A stretch of 64,000 nucleotides of DNA from Cytobacillus eiseniae (lineage in GTDB: Bacteria > Bacillota > Bacilli > Bacillales > Cytobacillaceae), in contig NZ_JAGIKZ010000010.1 in the NCBI RefSeq assembly GCF_017874625.1, forward strand, positions 1-64,000. The letters are read 5' to 3'. The position numbers and the translations under genes were made by a program. Below the pieces are notes generated by a model that saw only the letters and a list, made by a program, of their open reading frames with translations, ran no database searches and was not told the origin of the DNA. This document shows, one piece after another, positions 61,399-64,000 of the stretch. Position 1 is the first letter of the stretch; every line of letters starts with the position of its first letter.

Positions 61399-61449
61399 GG
61401 ACACTGTTCGGTGTCACTTATTATATGACACCAAACAGTGTCCAGTCAA
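61399..61449 (-). promoter_or_regulatory. ArsR promoter embedded in an 18-bp inverted repeat
   Basis: Arms 61399-61416 and 61426-61443 (18 bp, one mismatch, GGACACTGTT outermost) flank a 9-bp centre. On the minus strand -10 TATAAT occupies 61425-61420, in the centre, and -35 TTGACT is at 61449-61444 with an 18-bp spacer formed by one arm. Confidence 0.8.
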
Positions 61450-61637
61450 ATATAATTTTTGTTATAAATTGAATCTATACTGAACTTAATTTGTATTCTT
61501 CTAATTATTCTTTCTCATTATCCATATAAAAACTCATGGACAACTCAAGCCAAAAATAGCCTTCAAATCTTAAGGATCCTCTTTCTATAAAAGAAATAAG
61601 CACTGTAAAATGAATCCCTTATCGGATTTGAGGAATC

Positions 61638-61665
61638 AAAAAAACTGGACCCTCATTGGATCCAG
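61638..61665 (-). terminator. Terminator of the VanY-like gene
   Basis: CTGGACC (61645-61651) pairs with GGATCCAG (61658-61665) with one bulge, then TTTTTTTG on the minus strand. Confidence 0.7.
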
Positions 61666-61731
61666 CATGAATGTATTACTGAGTTTGCCTTGTAGCAAGT
61701 AAGCTACTTATTACACCATTTTTTTCATCAA

Positions 61732-62601
61732 TCATTCGTATGTAGTCACAATCACGCCATCCATATTGTTGCCTGAAATCTCGAAATGGCTATGCTCCGG
61801 TACATTAATTGTCTTATTTTGCGAAATAGGATGATATGTTATTGTATACTTTTCCCCATTAATACTAGCCGTAATGTATTTTTCATCTTTAAGATAATCT
61901 ACATATTCTTCTAAAGCAAAGTTCTTTTCCTTCATAATCGCACTATGCGGCAAACCAACATAACGGATATGCCATGGTTCATATTGAATGCCCGTTATAT
62001 CGACCTTATCCTCAGGATATCGTAAAATAAATCCGTAATTCCAAGCATGTTGTTCAATCCACTTTCCTTCAGGTGCTTCCGCCATCATCATTTGAGTGGA
62101 TCCTACATCAAGTGACAAGCCCAAATTATGTTCGCTATAGCCTGCTGGCAAGGCATAGGCTGAACCCATTTGCTGATAAAGATTATTTTGTTCTTCAAAG
62201 CTGCGAAATCCACTTGTGATAGCAAAATACTGAAGTCCATCCTTTTCAGCAGCAGCAACCATTTCTGAGAATTTATGTGCAATATCCTCAGACAAATAAA
62301 TTTCATTCCCTAATAACACATACCCTTGTGCCCATTCATCATGCGCAGATAAATGGATGATATCCGATTTAATGCTCTCTTGCTGAACTGGATAATCATT
62401 ATTAACTAAGAGCAAATTCCCTTGATAGATTTGTTCTTTTGTAAGCTCAATTTCTTGTGTATTACGAGAAGTCTCTCTAGCATCTATTTTATTTGATTCA
62501 TACGATTGTATTTCTACTTTTGGCTCATTATAGGATGTAAAGTTTACAAAGGCTAAACCAAAGCACACAATCAAAAATAGTAAAAATCCCCACTTCTTCA
62601 T
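61732..62601 (-). CDS. vanY: VanY-type D,D-carboxypeptidase
   Basis: Cell-wall enzyme removing the terminal D-alanine from peptidoglycan stems. 289 residues; an N-terminal helix (residues 5-22) anchors it outside the membrane. M15B peptidase motifs: TSGFRSFEEQNNLYQQ near residue 128, the zinc ligands in YSEHNLGLSLDVG near 155 (SxHxxGxAxD form) and the third ligand in EPWHIRYVG near 208. GGGAGG precedes the ATG. Downstream of VanS- and VanR-like genes. No vanHAX ligase genes are in the window, so high-level vancomycin resistance cannot be claimed. Confidence 0.9.
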   Translation of the reverse strand: MKKWGFLLFLIVCFGLAFVNFTSYNEPKVEIQSYESNKIDARETSRNTQEIELTKEQIYQGNLLLVNNDYPVQQESIKSDIIHLSAHDEWAQGYVLLGNEIYLSEDIAHKFSEMVAAAEKDGLQYFAITSGFRSFEEQNNLYQQMGSAYALPAGYSEHNLGLSLDVGSTQMMMAEAPEGKWIEQHAWNYGFILRYPEDKVDITGIQYEPWHIRYVGLPHSAIMKEKNFALEEYVDYLKDEKYITASINGEKYTITYHPISQNKTINVPEHSHFEISGNNMDGVIVTTYE

Positions 62602-62715
62602 TTTCTGGCTTCCTCCCTCATTTCCCTTACTTAAAAGAATAGAGAAAAGTATTTAAAAAAAGAGGAGGGTAAATATTAAATTTTTCTTAAATCCTGATCT
62701 TGATGTTCATACAAT

Positions 62716-63807
62716 TTATTCTTTTGGTAAACGAACTTCAAAAATTGTCTGTATTAAACTGCTTTCGGCTGCAATTGACCCATTATGCTGCTCAACAATA
62801 TTTTTCGCAATAAATAAACCAAGACCCGTACTGTCTGCCTGATAGGTTCGGGCTTTATCTCCTGTATAGAACATATCAAATAAATGCGGCAATTCACTTT
62901 CAGGAATGCTATTCCCATAATTCACAATCTGAACAACTACTTCATCGTCATCAACAAAGCCTTTAATATCTACAAACTGCCCATCATAGCCATAACGTAT
63001 AGCGTTAGTCAGAAGATTTTCAAATACACGTGCCATCAAATCCCCATCAGCAAAAATGAGTAAATGGGGATGACTATTGATCCTAGCAATCAAATGACTT
63101 TTTTCGAAGGCAGGATATAATTCCTCGATTAATTGATTAAGCAGGTCTGTTACGTTTATTTGCTTTCTTTCAACAGGTAGCATGCCATAATTCATTCTCG
63201 TTATTTCGAATAATTCATCAATCAGCCCTTCTAACCGCTGTGATTTAGTAAAAGCAATCGTTAAATAATGTCTTACTTGCTCCTTCGTCAAGCTCTCATC
63301 TTTAAGGAGTAGATCTAAATAGCCCAAAACAGAAGTAAGAGGCGTGCGCAGATCATGAGCCAGATTTACTACTAACTGTTCTTTACTGCTTTCTGAAAAG
63401 TCGCCTTTTTGTATGGCTTCTTCTAATTTTTCACTAGCCAAATTAATTTCTTGTGCAATATGGCCAAACTCGTCTTTCGACTGGATATGAACTCGATGTT
63501 TAAAATCACCACGTGCGAGATAATGTATGCCTGTCGAGATTTCCTGAAAATAGCCAGAATAAGGCATAATAAGGCAAAAGAAAAAAAGGAACGAAAGTGA
63601 TACAAATACGAGGAAAAAGAGATTAAAGTCCCCGAATTGTCCAATCAAGAGTCGAATTCTAGCCAAAGGGTCTTCAAGACGGACCATATGATGATAATAA
63701 GATTGTAGTCCTTTAAAGACTAGATACGTTAGAGTGCCAGATAAAAGCATACTTAAACCAAATAAAAACATCATCTTTGAACGAAAACTACGGATCATTT
63801 TACCCAT
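62716..63807 (-). CDS. VanS-like sensor histidine kinase
   Basis: About 363 residues. Two membrane helices (about residues 12-33 and 53-72) surround a short outer loop, followed by a HAMP domain. The phosphoacceptor is in LVNLAHDLRTPLTSVLGYLD near residue 148; the ATPase boxes are VFENLLTNAIRYG, VVQIVNYGNSIPE and STGLGLFIAKNIVEQH. This resembles VanS of glycopeptide systems. The ATG at 63807 overlaps the regulator stop by 8 bases. The substrate cue is probably cell-wall stress. Confidence 0.88.
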   Translation of the reverse strand: MGKMIRSFRSKMMFLFGLSMLLSGTLTYLVFKGLQSYYHHMVRLEDPLARIRLLIGQFGDFNLFFLVFVSLSFLFFFCLIMPYSGYFQEISTGIHYLARGDFKHRVHIQSKDEFGHIAQEINLASEKLEEAIQKGDFSESSKEQLVVNLAHDLRTPLTSVLGYLDLLLKDESLTKEQVRHYLTIAFTKSQRLEGLIDELFEITRMNYGMLPVERKQINVTDLLNQLIEELYPAFEKSHLIARINSHPHLLIFADGDLMARVFENLLTNAIRYGYDGQFVDIKGFVDDDEVVVQIVNYGNSIPESELPHLFDMFYTGDKARTYQADSTGLGLFIAKNIVEQHNGSIAAESSLIQTIFEVRLPKE

Positions 63808-64000
63808 TAAATGTATACCCAACTCCCCATACCGTCTTAATCCATTTGTCTTTTCGTTTATCCTCTTTTAGTTTTTTCCGAAGTGTACGGATGTGAACCA
63901 TAACGGTATTCCCACTTTCAAAATAGGATTCGCCCCACACTTGCTGAAAAATATTTTCCACACTAAAGACCTTCTTTGGATGTGTTGCTAGCAAATATAA
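63800..64000 (-). CDS. VanR-like response regulator, C-terminal part (cut by window)
   Basis: Only the last 66 codons are present; the gene continues past the right edge. The sequence (VFSVENIFQQVWGESYFESG, then MVHIRTLRKKLKEDKRKDKW and VWGVGYTF) is the winged-helix effector domain of the OmpR/PhoB family, as in VanR. It forms an operon with the kinase and VanY-like genes. Confidence 0.85.
   Translation of the reverse strand, partial: LYLLATHPKKVFSVENIFQQVWGESYFESGNTVMVHIRTLRKKLKEDKRKDKWIKTVWGVGYTFNG

Overview
The window is AT-rich chromosomal DNA from an endospore-forming member of the Bacillaceae. The grounds are a Spo0E-family phosphatase, a Bmr and BmrCD pair that match the Bacillus subtilis proteins almost along their whole length, a B. 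subtilis-style XylR operator, an MhqD/MhqR site, Fra and HelD homologues, strong AGGAGG-type ribosome binding sites and classical hairpin-plus-T terminators. No rRNA, tRNA, CRISPR array, prophage or transposase gene is visible. The species cannot be named from this sequence alone.

Layout. 1-13.5 kb is an efflux and transport block: an RND pump (SwrC-like) with a divergent TetR regulator, Bmr (MFS), a nitrate/sulfonate/bicarbonate-type ABC importer facing a Crp/Fnr regulator that has a Fur-like box, and the heterodimeric exporter BmrCD behind a leader peptide and two terminators. 13.6-18 kb holds small housekeeping and stress genes (Spo0E-like, metallophosphoesterase, hemerythrin, WrbA, a membrane-anchored NTR/TIMP-like protein). 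18.2-34.5 kb is a xylose/xyloside region: a PucR-type regulator and MsmX ATPase, a YesMN-type two-component system, a sugar-binding lipoprotein with two permeases, then xylA-xylB-aldose epimerase-DUF624 facing xylR, and an intracellular GH43 hydrolase. Three 25-bp operators of the form TTAGTTT-N11-AAACTAA tie the two-component/importer operon, the xylA operon and the GH43 gene into one probable XylR regulon. 34.7-43.2 kb has an AI-2E-family protein, a Fur-box-controlled siderophore importer, cardiolipin synthase and MhqD with its operator. 43.6-49 kb holds two more exporters: an ABC-2 drug exporter with a TetR regulator and a possible 39-residue partner peptide, and a MefA-like MFS pump behind a 14-codon leader closely resembling ErmDL. 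49-61.5 kb is a run of small enzymes and regulators (GNAT, NUDIX, VOC, HIT, DUF4256, HelD, Fra, ArsR-SRPBCC). 61.7-64 kb ends in a VanY carboxypeptidase with VanS- and VanR-like genes, the last cut by the window edge.

The most striking unannotated content is regulatory: two ribosome-dependent attenuators in front of drug exporters (48.74-48.97 kb and 13.25-13.47 kb), several promoters with perfectly placed operator dyads, and at least five families of intergenic repeats, most of them in the gaps downstream of genes. Functional statements rest on recognised motifs and remembered family sequences; no database search was run.
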